From positions 124,001 through 188,000 of the forward strand of contig JAHLKX010000005.1 in NCBI GenBank assembly GCA_020444515.1: 64,000 nucleotides of DNA, given 5' to 3'. Source of the stretch: Bacteroidota bacterium. GTDB lineage: Bacteria; Bacteroidota; Bacteroidia; Bacteroidales; JAADJA01. Below are positions 48,691 through 58,467 of this stretch, one piece after another. A program made the translations under genes and the position numbers. The notes beneath the pieces are model-generated. The model worked only from the letters and a program-made list of their open reading frames with translations, made no database searches and was not told the DNA's origin. How positions within the stretch are numbered: the first letter of the stretch is position 1; each line of letters opens with the position of its first letter.

Positions 48691-48709
48691 GTAATTATTC
48701 AATTTTGTA

Positions 48710-49588
48710 ATGAATCATAAAGCCGGTTTTGTAAATATCATTGGAAATCCGAATGTTGGAAAGTCAACATTAATGAATGCGCTGGTAGGTGAAAAACTTT
48801 CCATTATAACTTCCAAAGCTCAAACGACGCGACATCGGATCATGGGTATCGTTAATGATGACGATTACCAAATTGTTTTTTCTGATTTGCCGGGTATTTT
48901 GAAACCCAATTATAAGTTGCAGGAAAAAATGTTGAATTTTATCGGGGAGGCCCTCAAAGATGCAGATGTATTCCTGTACATGGTTGAAGTGGGGGAAACC
49001 CGCTATAATGAGGAAGTCCTGAATAAAATCCTGAAATCAAAAAAGCCGGTAATAGTTGTAATCAATAAAATTGATCTCTCCAGTCAGGAAGAGGTTCAAA
49101 AACAAATGCAGCACTGGTCAGATCTATTCAAGGAAAGTGAAGTAATTCCTGTTTCAGCTCTCAGCGGATTTAATTTGATCAAAGTAAAAAATCTAATAGT
49201 TGATTTATTACCAGAGAATCCACCTTATTACCCCAAAGATGAACTAACGGATAAACACCTTCGATTTTTTGTTGCTGAAATAATCAGGGAAAAAATTTTA
49301 TTGAACTTCAAACAAGAAGTACCTTATTCGGTCGAAGTCGTGGTAGATCAATATAAAGAAGAACCTGAAATAACCCGCATATATGCCTATATTTATGTTT
49401 CGCGTGAATCACAAAAAATGATCATTCTGGGTAAGCAGGGGAAAGCCATTAAAAAATTGGGTACAGAAGCTCGTTTGGATATTGAAAAATTCATAGGCCA
49501 GAAAGTATACCTTGATTTAACGGTGAAGGTTTTAAAGGATTGGCGGGATAATGACAGACAATTGAAAAGGTTAGGATACGAAATTTAA
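48710..49588 (+). CDS. era: GTPase Era
   Basis: 292 residues. Assists 16S rRNA maturation and 30S assembly. G-motifs: GNPNVGKST (G1), [11 protein letters not shown] (G2), SDLPGI (G3), INKIDLS (G4), SALSG (G5). C-terminal KH domain from about 200, with [17 protein letters not shown] as the RNA-binding GxxG loop and [13 protein letters not shown] at the end. Followed after four bases by der. Confidence 0.98.
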   Translation: MNHKAGFVNIIGNPNVGKSTLMNALVGEKLSIITSKAQTTRHRIMGIVNDDDYQIVFSDLPGILKPNYKLQEKMLNFIGEALKDADVFLYMVEVGETRYNEEVLNKILKSKKPVIVVINKIDLSSQEEVQKQMQHWSDLFKESEVIPVSALSGFNLIKVKNLIVDLLPENPPYYPKDELTDKHLRFFVAEIIREKILLNFKQEVPYSVEVVVDQYKEEPEITRIYAYIYVSRESQKMIILGKQGKAIKKLGTEARLDIEKFIGQKVYLDLTVKVLKDWRDNDRQLKRLGYEI

Positions 49589-49592
49589 TAAT

Positions 49593-50897
49593 ATGTCGAA
49601 TATAATAGCTATTGTAGGACGACCCAATGTTGGTAAATCTACATTATTCAACCGATTAACCGTTTCCCGGCAGGCCATTGTGGAGGAATCAAGTGGTGTT
49701 ACCCGTGATCGTCACTATGGGCGATCGGATTGGAATGGTGTTGAATTTTCAGTGATAGATACAGGTGGATACGTTGTGGGATCAGATGATGTATTTGAGG
49801 AGGAAATAAGGAAACAGGTGGTATTGGCTATTGAAGAAGCTGATGCCATCCTCTTTATGGTTGATGCGCGTATGGGATTAACCGGCATGGATGAAGATGT
49901 AGCGCAACTGCTTCGCAAAGCACAAAAAAAAGTATTTCTTGTTGCCAATAAAGTTGATAATCCGGATAAATTTAGTGAAGCAGCCGAGTTTTATGCCCTC
50001 GGATTGGGTGAGGTTTTTACCATATCAGCCATGAATGGCGGAGGTACTGGTGATTTGCTTGATAAAGTTTGTGATATTCTGGATAAAGAAAAGAAAGAAG
50101 AGATACCGGATTTGCCCAGGTTTGCCGTTGTGGGGCGACCAAATGTTGGTAAGTCTTCCCTTGTGAATGCTTTTCTTGGGGATGAGCGAAACATTGTTAC
50201 ATCTGTTGCTGGAACAACAAGGGATTCAATATACACACGGTATAATAATTTTGGATTTGAATTTCTATTGGTTGATACGGCCGGATTGCGTAAAAAGGGA
50301 AGGGTGAAAGAAAATATAGAATTTTATTCCGTCATGCGCTCCGTTCGGGCCATAGAGAATAGCGATGTTTGCTTTTTAATGGTCGATGCAACGCAAGGTT
50401 TTGAATCACAGGATCAGAATATTTTCCATTTGATTACACGCAATAAAAAAGGAGTCGTCGTTGTGGTCAATAAATGGGATCTTGTTGATAAGGGAACCAA
50501 TACCCACCTGGATTTTGAAAAAATGATTCGTGAGCAAATTGCACCTTTTTCTGACGTCCCTATTGTTTTTACTTCGGTCCCCAAGAAGCAAAGAATATTC
50601 AAGGCACTTGAGTGGGGGATGCAGGTGTATAAAAATAAATCGAACCATATTGCCACTTCCAAGCTCAATGAGATGCTTCTTCCCATCATCCAAAAAACCC
50701 CACCACCAGCGGCAAGGGGCAGGTATATCAAGGTGAAATACATTACCCAGTTAAAAACTCCATTTCCTGCTTTTGCTTTCTTTTGCAATATGCCTCAATA
50801 TGTCAAGGATCCTTATAAACGATTTCTTGAGAATAAGATCCGGGAGCAATTTAATTTTACAGGAATACCGATTCAAATATTTTTTAGAAAGAAATAA
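49593..50897 (+). CDS. der: GTPase Der
   Basis: 434 residues with the two tandem GTPase domains that define Der (EngA), needed for 50S assembly. First domain: [31 protein letters not shown]; second: [37 protein letters not shown]-terminal KH-like domain from about 340 ([19 protein letters not shown]). One base before the next gene, so era, der and the Hsp15-like gene are one operon. Confidence 0.98.
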   Translation: MSNIIAIVGRPNVGKSTLFNRLTVSRQAIVEESSGVTRDRHYGRSDWNGVEFSVIDTGGYVVGSDDVFEEEIRKQVVLAIEEADAILFMVDARMGLTGMDEDVAQLLRKAQKKVFLVANKVDNPDKFSEAAEFYALGLGEVFTISAMNGGGTGDLLDKVCDILDKEKKEEIPDLPRFAVVGRPNVGKSSLVNAFLGDERNIVTSVAGTTRDSIYTRYNNFGFEFLLVDTAGLRKKGRVKENIEFYSVMRSVRAIENSDVCFLMVDATQGFESQDQNIFHLITRNKKGVVVVVNKWDLVDKGTNTHLDFEKMIREQIAPFSDVPIVFTSVPKKQRIFKALEWGMQVYKNKSNHIATSKLNEMLLPIIQKTPPPAARGRYIKVKYITQLKTPFPAFAFFCNMPQYVKDPYKRFLENKIREQFNFTGIPIQIFFRKK

Positions 50898-50898
50898 T

Positions 50899-51282
50899 AT
50901 GGCAGAAACGGTACGCATCGATAAATGGTTGTGGGCGGTCAGGCTTTATAAAACCCGTAGTCAGGCAAGTGATGCCTGCCGATCAGGAAAGGTCCATATT
51001 CAAGAAATCAGTGTAAAGCCTTCAAGGGAATTATCTGTTGGTGATATCATCGAGATTAATCAGGGACCCATAAAAAGGACAGTGGAGGTTAAAGCCATAT
51101 TAACCAATCGGGTTTCAGCCAAACTTGTGGAGAATTATATGAATGACCTCACACTTCAGGATGAATATGATAAATTGAAAATAGCCCGGGAAACCAATTA
51201 TGAATTCCGACCCCGGGGATTTGGAAGACCTACAAAACGGGAAAGAAGATTGATTGAAAAATTAAAAAAATCCAAGTTCTAG
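50899..51282 (+). CDS. S4-domain RNA-binding protein (Hsp15-like)
   Basis: 127 residues from ATG 50899. The S4 domain is at the N-terminus (RIDKWLWAVRLYKTRSQASDACRSGKVHIQ), then SVGDIIEINQGPI, with a basic C-terminal tail (GRPTKRERRLIEKLKKSKF). Hsp15 (HslR) binds stalled 50S subunits carrying nascent-chain tRNA. One base separates it from the der stop; a longer frame from 50773 overlaps der and lacks support. Confidence 0.9.
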   Translation: MAETVRIDKWLWAVRLYKTRSQASDACRSGKVHIQEISVKPSRELSVGDIIEINQGPIKRTVEVKAILTNRVSAKLVENYMNDLTLQDEYDKLKIARETNYEFRPRGFGRPTKRERRLIEKLKKSKF

Positions 51283-51425
51283 ATGATATTTGTTTTAATT
51301 TTACAGCCGAAATTATTGATTTTAAAGTAATTCAGGCATCATTGAACCTTAATATTGAATAAACCTGTTCGAATCCAAATCATAATTAACTAAACAAACA
51401 AATAATAACACTTAATATTACAACT

Positions 51426-52298
51426 ATGAGAAAGTTAATCTTCTTCTTATTAATGATTCCTTTTATTATTAGCTGCAACCAGCAAAAGGTTAAAACGCTT
51501 GAGGAAAGGAACGACAGTCTGGTTCAGGCCGCTTATGAGAAAGATCAGTCATTGAATGAATTTTTACAGGCATTCAACGATATTCAGGGAAACCTGGATT
51601 CAATAAAAGCCAAAGAGATGATCATCTCAGAAAAGACCGAAAACAAATCGGAACTGAAGAAAAAGGCAAAAGATCAGATTAATGATGATATCAATTCGAT
51701 CTATGACCTGCTTCTTGATACCCGGGAAAAACTTGATGATGTCAGAAAGAGACTGGGTAAATCAAATTACCAGGTGAAAGAAATGGAAAAGATGTTGGCC
51801 AATTTGTCGAAACAGCTAGAAGAAAAAGACCAGCAAATTGAAGATTTGCGGGTTGAGTTGGAAAAGATGAATATCAAGGTGACAAATTTAACAGAGGATG
51901 TTACCCGGCTTTCAAAAGAAAGTAAGGAAAAATCATCGGTAATTGAAGACCAGAATCAAATGCTCAAAGAAAAAGCAGATGCATTAAACACGGCTTATTA
52001 TGTGATCGGTACGAAAAAAGATTTAAAGGAAAACAACATCATTACCTCCGAAGGAGGGTTTATCGGTATTGGTTCCAGTGAAGTGCTGAAAGATGATTTC
52101 AATGAAAGTCATTTTACCCGCATTGACATCAGGAACACCAAGGTAATCAATGTGCCCGGTAAAAAGATTGAAATTGTTACTACGCATCCTACCGAATCAT
52201 ATACCATTGATGGTGAAGGTGAGGAGAGAAAACTGGTAATTAACAATTCCGAAGAGTTTTGGAAATCTTCTCGCTATCTTGTAATCATTGTGCAATAA
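51426..52298 (+). CDS. Coiled-coil lipoprotein
   Basis: 290 residues. Lipobox FIISC (Cys about 17), then a long heptad-rich coiled coil at about 25-190 (EKMLANLSKQLEEKDQQIEDLRVELEKM and neighbours). A compact beta domain follows from about 195: YVIGTKKDLKENNIITSEGGFIGIGSSEVLKDDFNES, then KIEIVTTHPTESYTIDGE and SSRYLVIIVQ. It resembles a Bacteroidota lipoprotein family that has been labelled Cbp1-like adhesin; this is from memory only, so the function stays open. Confidence 0.75.
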   Translation: MRKLIFFLLMIPFIISCNQQKVKTLEERNDSLVQAAYEKDQSLNEFLQAFNDIQGNLDSIKAKEMIISEKTENKSELKKKAKDQINDDINSIYDLLLDTREKLDDVRKRLGKSNYQVKEMEKMLANLSKQLEEKDQQIEDLRVELEKMNIKVTNLTEDVTRLSKESKEKSSVIEDQNQMLKEKADALNTAYYVIGTKKDLKENNIITSEGGFIGIGSSEVLKDDFNESHFTRIDIRNTKVINVPGKKIEIVTTHPTESYTIDGEGEERKLVINNSEEFWKSSRYLVIIVQ

Positions 52299-52321
52299 GC
52301 GAAAGTTCATCTTGGATTTGA

Positions 52322-52358
52322 AAAAAGCGCGGCTGTTCTCAGAACAGCCGCGCTTTTT
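52322..52358. terminator. Strong bidirectional terminator
   Basis: Seventeen-base-pair perfect stem (52322-52338 with 52342-52358) and a three-base loop, with A and T tracts in the stem ends. Ends the coiled-coil lipoprotein gene and the convergent DUF2795 gene. Confidence 0.93.
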
Positions 52359-52378
52359 GTTTATTGTAATTGATAAAC

Positions 52379-52600
52379 TCAGTATTCGTCTTCATGAAAA
52401 AAGAAATCTTCTTTTGTAGGGTATTCAGGCCAGATATCCTCAATACTATCATAAACCTCACCTTCGTCCTCAATCTCCTTAAGGTTTTCGATAACTTCCA
52501 TTGGTGCACCAGACCTGATAGCATAGTCGATCAGCTCGTCTTTGGTTGCGGGCCATGGCGCATCTTCTAATTTTGAAGCCAATTCAAGTGTCCAGTACAT
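52379..52600 (-). CDS. DUF2795 domain protein
   Basis: 73 residues, cytoplasmic, strongly acidic. The pattern LEDAPWPATKDELIDYAIRSGAPMEVIENLKEI is the DUF2795 signature. Function unknown. Single-gene unit with its own consensus promoter and terminator. Confidence 0.88.
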   Translation of the reverse strand: MYWTLELASKLEDAPWPATKDELIDYAIRSGAPMEVIENLKEIEDEGEVYDSIEDIWPEYPTKEDFFFHEDEY

Positions 52601-52630
52601 ATGTGTTTATTATTTAGTTCTAATTTTTTG

Positions 52631-52663
52631 CAAAAATAATTTTTTTTATGTCATATGAAACAA
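52631..52663 (-). promoter_or_regulatory. Promoter of the DUF2795 gene
   Basis: On the minus strand: TTG (52663-52661), 22-base spacer, TATTTTTG (52638-52631). Both boxes match the consensus. Confidence 0.65.
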
Positions 52664-52700
52664 TTTAAAGGAATTTATCAAAATCTTCTAAAATCCTTTA

Positions 52701-53258
52701 TTAATTAGGCTTCCAAAGTGTTTCAGGGGCATTAAGATCCAGACCGATCTTACGGGCCAGTACAAAAAAGTAGTCTGAAAGCCTGTTCAAATATTTCAAA
52801 ATACGTTCATCAACCGGATAATGTTCCGATAATTTGATGGTTAAACGTTCGGCACGTCGGCAGATTGTTCTGCATACATGACAATATGAAACTGCAACAT
52901 GTCCTCCTGGAAGGATAAATGAGCGCAATTCAGGGAGTACCTCATTCATTTTATCAATTTCATTTTCGAGAAATAAAATGTCTTCTTCTAATATTTGGGG
53001 AAGATTGACAGCACTTTCCGGTTTGTCAGCAGCGAGGTGGGATTCAGCTGCAAAAATTACATGTTGTATCGCCAGCAGGTTGCTTTTGTATGTTGAGTTG
53101 ATGGATTGATCCCGCACAACACCAATAAATGAATTGAGTTCATCTAGGGTGCCATAGGCTTCAATCCTTTCATCGTATTTTGGAACACGGGTGCCCCCCA
53201 GTAAGGAAGTTTGTCCTTTATCACCTCCCTTGGTATATATTTTATAATTGGTACTCAT
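52701..53258 (-). CDS. PduO-type cob(I)alamin adenosyltransferase
   Basis: 185 residues. Transfers adenosyl from ATP to cob(I)alamin. N-terminal KIYTKGGDKGQTSLLGGTRVPK, then AYGTLDELNSFIGVVRD, with the C-terminal CHVCRTICRRAERL and LKYLNRLSDYFFVLAR motifs of the family. Four bases after the ABC ATPase stop, so cotranscribed with it. No other cobalamin gene is in the window. Confidence 0.95.
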   Translation of the reverse strand: MSTNYKIYTKGGDKGQTSLLGGTRVPKYDERIEAYGTLDELNSFIGVVRDQSINSTYKSNLLAIQHVIFAAESHLAADKPESAVNLPQILEEDILFLENEIDKMNEVLPELRSFILPGGHVAVSYCHVCRTICRRAERLTIKLSEHYPVDERILKYLNRLSDYFFVLARKIGLDLNAPETLWKPN

Positions 53259-53261
53259 CCT

Positions 53262-53999
53262 TTATTTCATCGTTTCTTTTACTTCTGTATAAAAATCAGG
53301 TGTGCGTGGTGATTCATTGATTTCATCGGAAGCCACCTGCCCATCAATCAATCGGATGATCCGGTGTGCGTGTTGTGCAATGTCTTCTTCGTGTGTCACC
53401 AGGATTATTGTATTTCCTGCCTGATGAATGGTGTGGATTAACCCCATGATTTCAATAGAGGTTTTTGAATCCAGGTTTCCGGTAGGCTCATCTGCCAGAA
53501 TAATTGAAGGTTTGTTCACAAGCGCCCTTGCCACAGCAACCCTTTGTCTTTGTCCCCCTGAAAGCTCATTGGGTTTATGTAACATTCGGTCTGATAACTG
53601 AACATCTGCCATAACCTGCTTGGCCCTTTCTATCCTGTTGGCTTTGTTGAACCCGGCATATATAAGTGGAAGCATTACATTTTCAAGGGCTGTAGACCGG
53701 GGCAACAGGTTAAAGGTTTGAAATACAAACCCGATTTCTTTATTTCGAATTTCAGCCAGGCTGTTATCATCCATTTTACTAACATCCTGACTATTTAGAA
53801 AATACTGACCGCTGGTTGGCGTATCCAAACAACCCAATAAGTTCATCAGGGTAGATTTACCCGAGCCAGAAGGGCCCATCAATGCTACAAATTCATTTTT
53901 TTTGATGGATAGATTAATCCCTCGTAAAGCCCTGACAATCTCCGTTCCGACCTTAAAATGACGGGTAATATCAATCAGTTTGATAACTTCATTTTCCAT
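53262..53999 (-). CDS. ABC transporter ATP-binding protein (LolD/MacB type)
   Basis: 245 residues. Walker [14 protein letters not shown]-loop FQTFNLLPR, signature [15 protein letters not shown], Walker [13 protein letters not shown] and H-loop VTHEED. Sequence is of the LolD/MacB family, whose ATPases act with FtsX-like permeases. No permease gene lies beside it: the neighbours are a methyltransferase (37 bases) and a cobalamin adenosyltransferase. The partner must be encoded elsewhere. Confidence 0.93.
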   Translation of the reverse strand: MENEVIKLIDITRHFKVGTEIVRALRGINLSIKKNEFVALMGPSGSGKSTLMNLLGCLDTPTSGQYFLNSQDVSKMDDNSLAEIRNKEIGFVFQTFNLLPRSTALENVMLPLIYAGFNKANRIERAKQVMADVQLSDRMLHKPNELSGGQRQRVAVARALVNKPSIILADEPTGNLDSKTSIEIMGLIHTIHQAGNTIILVTHEEDIAQHAHRIIRLIDGQVASDEINESPRTPDFYTEVKETMK

Positions 54000-54035
54000 G
54001 TTTTCGTTGTTGAGATTAACAAAGATAACCTAATT

Positions 54036-54821
54036 TCAAAATCGGATCACAAAATCCTGCTTGGTTAATTCCTTCTTCATAAATACAAGACCCATAAAGA
54101 AAAGATCAACGCTCAAAGTTACCTTTCTGTTGTATTTGATTTCCTTCCAGGCTGATTCCATCTCCTTCGACCAGTGTATATCGTCAAAAACCAGGCATGT
54201 ATCATTAACCGAACTTTCAAGGCATTGTTCAAAATAATGTAAAGTAGGCTTTTTACGATGATTCCCGTCAATAAAAACGAACTGGGTTTTACCGATCTTT
54301 TCCAGTAATCCTGGTATTTGATCTTCAAATGTTCCTGTAATTAAATCAATATTCTTCAGGTTAAGTTTATGAAAGTTTAATTGTGCAATTTGTGAAATAT
54401 TGGGACAACCCTCAATGGTGTATACTTTGGCCTGTGGATGCCCTAAGGCCATATATGCTGTGCTTAAACCCATTGAAGTTCCCAGTTCAATAATATTTTC
54501 AGGATGAAGATAACGGACAAGTCTGAACAAAAGCCGCCCGTATTTGGCAGGTTTGGAAGTATGCCTGGTAATATTACTGATCATTCTTTCATTTCCCGAA
54601 TCAATTCGTGATCCAGCTCCGTAGTCTGTTACTGTTATCTTTTGATCATCTTTTAGTAAGACTGTCTTAAGTTGCTCGATGATTTGATAAGCGGGATATT
54701 CTGTTCTGTCTTCAAAAACCTTTGTTACAAGATTGAAAAGAAAGGGGGGATGAACACCGTATTTTGTATTCGAATGCAAAAGATATTTCAGATACCGGTA
54801 TGCGAGTTGGGTATTTTGCAT
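54036..54821 (-). CDS. Class I SAM-dependent methyltransferase
   Basis: About 261 residues from ATG 54821; the longer frame to 54890 adds residues without family support. Motif I NIIELGTSMGLSTAYMALG, acidic ribose-binding VYTIEGCPN, and a later QFVFIDGNHRKKPTLHYFEQCL, as in O-methyltransferase-like members. The substrate is unknown. Precedes the ABC ATPase on the same strand, and a -7 box sits four bases before the ATG. Confidence 0.85.
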   Translation of the reverse strand: MQNTQLAYRYLKYLLHSNTKYGVHPPFLFNLVTKVFEDRTEYPAYQIIEQLKTVLLKDDQKITVTDYGAGSRIDSGNERMISNITRHTSKPAKYGRLLFRLVRYLHPENIIELGTSMGLSTAYMALGHPQAKVYTIEGCPNISQIAQLNFHKLNLKNIDLITGTFEDQIPGLLEKIGKTQFVFIDGNHRKKPTLHYFEQCLESSVNDTCLVFDDIHWSKEMESAWKEIKYNRKVTLSVDLFFMGLVFMKKELTKQDFVIRF

Positions 54822-54825
54822 AAAA

Positions 54826-54833
54826 CAAAAATA
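54826..54833 (-). promoter_or_regulatory. -7 box abutting the methyltransferase start
   Basis: TATTTTTG on the minus strand ends four bases before the ATG at 54821. If used, the transcript would be leaderless. No TTG lies at the usual -33 distance, so this is tentative. Confidence 0.3.
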
Positions 54834-54874
54834 CAATAAACAAGCGTCAATAAAATACCACCAAAGTAAAGGAC

Positions 54875-54921
54875 AAAAAAAATCCTGCACTTTTTTATCA
54901 AAAGACTAAAAAATGCAGGAT
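54875..54921 (-). terminator. Terminator of the coaX-ppiD operon
   Basis: ATCCTGCA (54882-54889) pairs with TGCAGGAT (54914-54921), continued by six T-A pairs after a one-base bulge. A seven-T run follows on the minus strand. Begins 12 bases after the ppiD stop. Confidence 0.85.
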
Positions 54922-54933
54922 AAAACTATTTTC

Positions 54934-57060
54934 TTAGAAGAACTTCACGCGGTTATCAACGATATCGGCTTTATCTTCAAGAACCTGCAGATAGGAATTA
55001 TTATTCACCTTTGCCTGGAAGTTCATCAATAGCTGACGTTTATACATTTTATTGTCTTCACTCGGATCAGGATATTTGAATTCATCAACAATGAAAACAA
55101 ATGCTGCATTGTTTCCTTTCACCGGACCGGTTAATTGACCGGTTTCAACTGTAAATATTTTTGATATCAAGTCGGATTCGTTTCCGAAACCAGCTATATT
55201 TCTGAGATTGAATGTAACATTATCAGCCGAATCAACCTTGGAATCCATTTTTTGCGCGATTTCTGACAGATTGGAAGATTGAGATAATACATCATTGAAT
55301 TCTGAAACGACTTTATCCCCTTTCAGATCAGTTAGCACAAGGGGTTCAAGGTTCTCACGGATTTCATCCAGTGAAGGAATTCCTTCCTCCCTTATTTTCG
55401 TAACAGCCGCCACCACATATTTATCTTCCATGGTAAATACATAGGATACGGATCCTACATCGATTCCATCAGTATAGGCCCATTGAATTACCTGCCTGGG
55501 ATTATCGAGTCCTGCAATCCTGTTAGCCATGGGTTGAAGATAGGTAGCAGAGCGCACACTCAGATTCATATTGGCAGCCAGGGTATCGAAAGATTCAAGA
55601 TCTGTTGCATTGCCCTGGAATTCACTGGCTTGAGCATAATGGGTCTGGAATGTTTCCTGACTTGGTGTAATGCTGATATCGATAACGGCGACCCTCACTT
55701 TTTTAACCGGATCCTGTTTGCCGGTTACTTTAATTACATGGTAACCAAATTGTGATTCTACTACCGTAATGTCTCCAACTTTGTGTGTCAGGACCGCATG
55801 ATTAAAAGGATAGACCATTGAACCATCGGCAAACCAACCAAGATCCCCTTTATTTTGAGCAGCAGAAGGATCATCAGAGAATGATTCAGCCAGCGTTTCC
55901 ATTTTAGTAGGTGATTTCATCAAGACATTAGCCAAGCTATCAGCCAGTTCTTTGGCTTGCTCACTGGAACGTGTAATGGTATCAGCTGCCCTGAATGCCC
56001 CTGCGTAAGAAAGTAAAATATGTGAAGCTTTCATGGAGTCGGGTCTGAATTGAACATCAACCAGACGAGCCATGTGCCACTGATCATTTTCGATATATGG
56101 TTTAACCATACCACCTACTTCAGTACTGAACACCACAGAGTCAATGCGGATGGGAAGTGTTCCTTCCTTGTGCCAGGTGCTGTCATATCGTTTATCCGAT
56201 TCGGAATTAACAAACAAAGGAATGTTATCGGCAGTTTTAAAATCTTCAAATATTGCAAATACATCATCCCTGATATTTTTTCGGTCTTTTGCTGAGGGTG
56301 TAACATTAAAAATTACGTATTGAATATCGCGAGAAACTTCCTGTTTGTAATTTTGCTTGTACTCGTCGTAATATTCCTTCAAATCTTCATCGGTAACTGT
56401 TACAAGGCTGTCGGCAACTGTGGAAAAACGCACCCCGACCAACCTGACAGAAGCCTGTATTTTTTTATCGTTAAAATCAGCTACCAAAAAGGTGTCCGGC
56501 ATATAGTAAGCCTTAGATATCAGGCTTTTATATTTAGTCCGCAGTCGATCTTCCTTGATTGCTTTCACAAACTCATCCCATTGCTGCCGGTTTGTTGGAT
56601 CCATGGAACCCAACTGTGCAATATAATTTCTCACCAGCTCCGGATCGTACTGTTGCGTTTGTGGATCTTTAAAGTATTGTAAAATATAAGGATGTGGATT
56701 ATCCCCTTGTATTTGTTCAAAAAGCTCATCTGCTGTAACTTCCAACCCCAATTTATCATATTCCTTATTCACAATGATTTCTTGAACCATCTGATCATAA
56801 GTTTGTTGCTTGAGTTGAAATTGTTCTTCAGGTGTTAAAACCTCTTTATTTTGATTCCGCTTTTGGGCTTCAAGATTTTGCTCGTAACGCTCATTAAATA
56901 CAGAGATCGGAATCTCTTCGCCATACACTTCAGCAATATCAATTACTTGTCTTCCCGACCTGGGTTTTAGAAAATCCCCCAATACAAAAGCTGCCAAAGC
57001 CAGCCCTACAATGATTACTAATAATCCAGATTGTTTTCTAATTGTTCCAATAACCGCCAT
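54934..57060 (-). CDS. PpiD-like periplasmic peptidyl-prolyl isomerase
   Basis: 708 residues. One N-terminal membrane helix (residues 11-29), a SurA_N-like helical part (about 35-215), and one parvulin domain at about 345-450 (SMKASHILLSYAGAF, DPSAAQNKGDLGWFADGSMVYPF, FGYHVIKVTGKQ). A further domain to the C-terminus resembles a degenerate second parvulin. Periplasmic foldase for outer-membrane proteins. Last gene of the six-gene envelope operon; the gap to the CNNM gene is 114 bases. Confidence 0.92.
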   Translation of the reverse strand: MAVIGTIRKQSGLLVIIVGLALAAFVLGDFLKPRSGRQVIDIAEVYGEEIPISVFNERYEQNLEAQKRNQNKEVLTPEEQFQLKQQTYDQMVQEIIVNKEYDKLGLEVTADELFEQIQGDNPHPYILQYFKDPQTQQYDPELVRNYIAQLGSMDPTNRQQWDEFVKAIKEDRLRTKYKSLISKAYYMPDTFLVADFNDKKIQASVRLVGVRFSTVADSLVTVTDEDLKEYYDEYKQNYKQEVSRDIQYVIFNVTPSAKDRKNIRDDVFAIFEDFKTADNIPLFVNSESDKRYDSTWHKEGTLPIRIDSVVFSTEVGGMVKPYIENDQWHMARLVDVQFRPDSMKASHILLSYAGAFRAADTITRSSEQAKELADSLANVLMKSPTKMETLAESFSDDPSAAQNKGDLGWFADGSMVYPFNHAVLTHKVGDITVVESQFGYHVIKVTGKQDPVKKVRVAVIDISITPSQETFQTHYAQASEFQGNATDLESFDTLAANMNLSVRSATYLQPMANRIAGLDNPRQVIQWAYTDGIDVGSVSYVFTMEDKYVVAAVTKIREEGIPSLDEIRENLEPLVLTDLKGDKVVSEFNDVLSQSSNLSEIAQKMDSKVDSADNVTFNLRNIAGFGNESDLISKIFTVETGQLTGPVKGNNAAFVFIVDEFKYPDPSEDNKMYKRQLLMNFQAKVNNNSYLQVLEDKADIVDNRVKFF

Positions 57061-57174
57061 AATTCCAATTTTTTAAAGAATTTGCAAATGTAATACAACT
57101 AAGTTAATTGAGGAAAAAATTGCTGAAATAAATTGTCTGTTAGTATTTTGTGACTGAATGGCTGATAAATCGGG

Positions 57175-58449
57175 TTAGCTTCGCTGCTTCTCCAGGTGCA
57201 ATTCCACAGTCTCGATCCGGGTGTCGGTGGCTTCCGTAATAATAAAACGGAAAGGATCAAATCGGATCTCGTCACCTTCATCAGGAATACTTTCATGAAT
57301 TTTGATGATCAAGCCACCCAGTGTTTCATAATCATCCGAAACAGGCAGCGCGAGCTGGTATTTATCATTGATGTAATCAATTTCATGTCGGGCCGAAAAT
57401 CGATATGCAGCATCATTGATTTGTTCCTCAATCAACTCTTCGACATCATACTCATCTTCAATTTCACCGAAGATTTCTTCCATTATATCCTCCATGGTCA
57501 CAATGCCTGAGGTTCCTCCAAACTCATCCACAACCACAGCAATACTCTTGTGTTCCTTAATGAATATGTTCAGGACAAGATGAGCCAGCATGGTTTCCGG
57601 GAAAATGGGAACCGTTCTGATGATCGATTTAATGTTTTTGGGTGCATTGAACATATCGGAAGTGTGAACAAATCCGATGATATTGTCAACATTTTCGCTA
57701 TGAATTAAAATTTTCGAATGTCCTGATTCAATGAAGGTATTTTGAAGGGTTTCAATACTTTCATTTTGAGCCAGGGTTGTTATTTCTGTGCGCGGAACCA
57801 TACATTCCCTGAGTTTAATGCTTTTAAAGCCTATGGCATTTTGAAGCATTTGAATCTCCTGTTGAACTTCTTTCTCCTCCTTTTTATCGGGGACGAGTTC
57901 CCGGATATAGTTGTCTAAATCAACAGGGCTAAATGAATAGCCCTCAGTTGATATTGCAGTACGTAATATTTTTCTGATAAAAAATTCAGAGAATCCTACC
58001 AATCCATTAATGAAGGGATACATCACCCAGTACAATAAATTAATGGGTATGGCAAAAAAATTAAGAATGGAATTGGATTTTAATCTGAAAAGCACTTTGG
58101 GAATAAACTCTGCCGTGATTAAAATAATGAATGTACTAACAATGGTTTGAATGATCAATACAAGGGTTTCGGAGCTATAATCAGGGCCAAGCGATCTGAT
58201 AATGATCGGCTCTAGGATACGAGCCATTGAAATACCATAGATTACAAGAGCGATATTGTTACCCAGTAACAATGTCCCAAGTATTTTAGAAGGATTATTC
58301 ACAAAATAAGCGAGAATCTTTGCAGCCAGAAATCCTTTGTTTTTATCAAGTTCAATCTTTAGTTTGTTTGAACTTACAAAGGCGATTTCCATGCCCGAAA
58401 AGAAAGCAGAAAAAAGCAGTGTAATGATAACTATTGTCCAATCGCTCAT
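57175..58449 (-). CDS. CNNM/CorC-type membrane protein (DUF21, CBS pair)
   Basis: About 424 residues from ATG 58449. DUF21 membrane domain at 5-180 (LFSAFFSGMEIAFVSSNKLKIELD), two CBS domains at about 205-325 (MVPRTEITTLAQNE, AVVVDEFGGTSGIVTMEDIMEEIFGEIEDEYD), then a CorC_HlyC C-terminal domain ending IETVELHLEK. Members act in Mg2+/Co2+ efflux; GldE of gliding Bacteroidota belongs to the same family. It follows lptC by 18 bases. Confidence 0.92.
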   Translation of the reverse strand: MSDWTIVIITLLFSAFFSGMEIAFVSSNKLKIELDKNKGFLAAKILAYFVNNPSKILGTLLLGNNIALVIYGISMARILEPIIIRSLGPDYSSETLVLIIQTIVSTFIILITAEFIPKVLFRLKSNSILNFFAIPINLLYWVMYPFINGLVGFSEFFIRKILRTAISTEGYSFSPVDLDNYIRELVPDKKEEKEVQQEIQMLQNAIGFKSIKLRECMVPRTEITTLAQNESIETLQNTFIESGHSKILIHSENVDNIIGFVHTSDMFNAPKNIKSIIRTVPIFPETMLAHLVLNIFIKEHKSIAVVVDEFGGTSGIVTMEDIMEEIFGEIEDEYDVEELIEEQINDAAYRFSARHEIDYINDKYQLALPVSDDYETLGGLIIKIHESIPDEGDEIRFDPFRFIITEATDTRIETVELHLEKQRS

Positions 58450-58467
58450 GCAGTACAAAATTACAGT

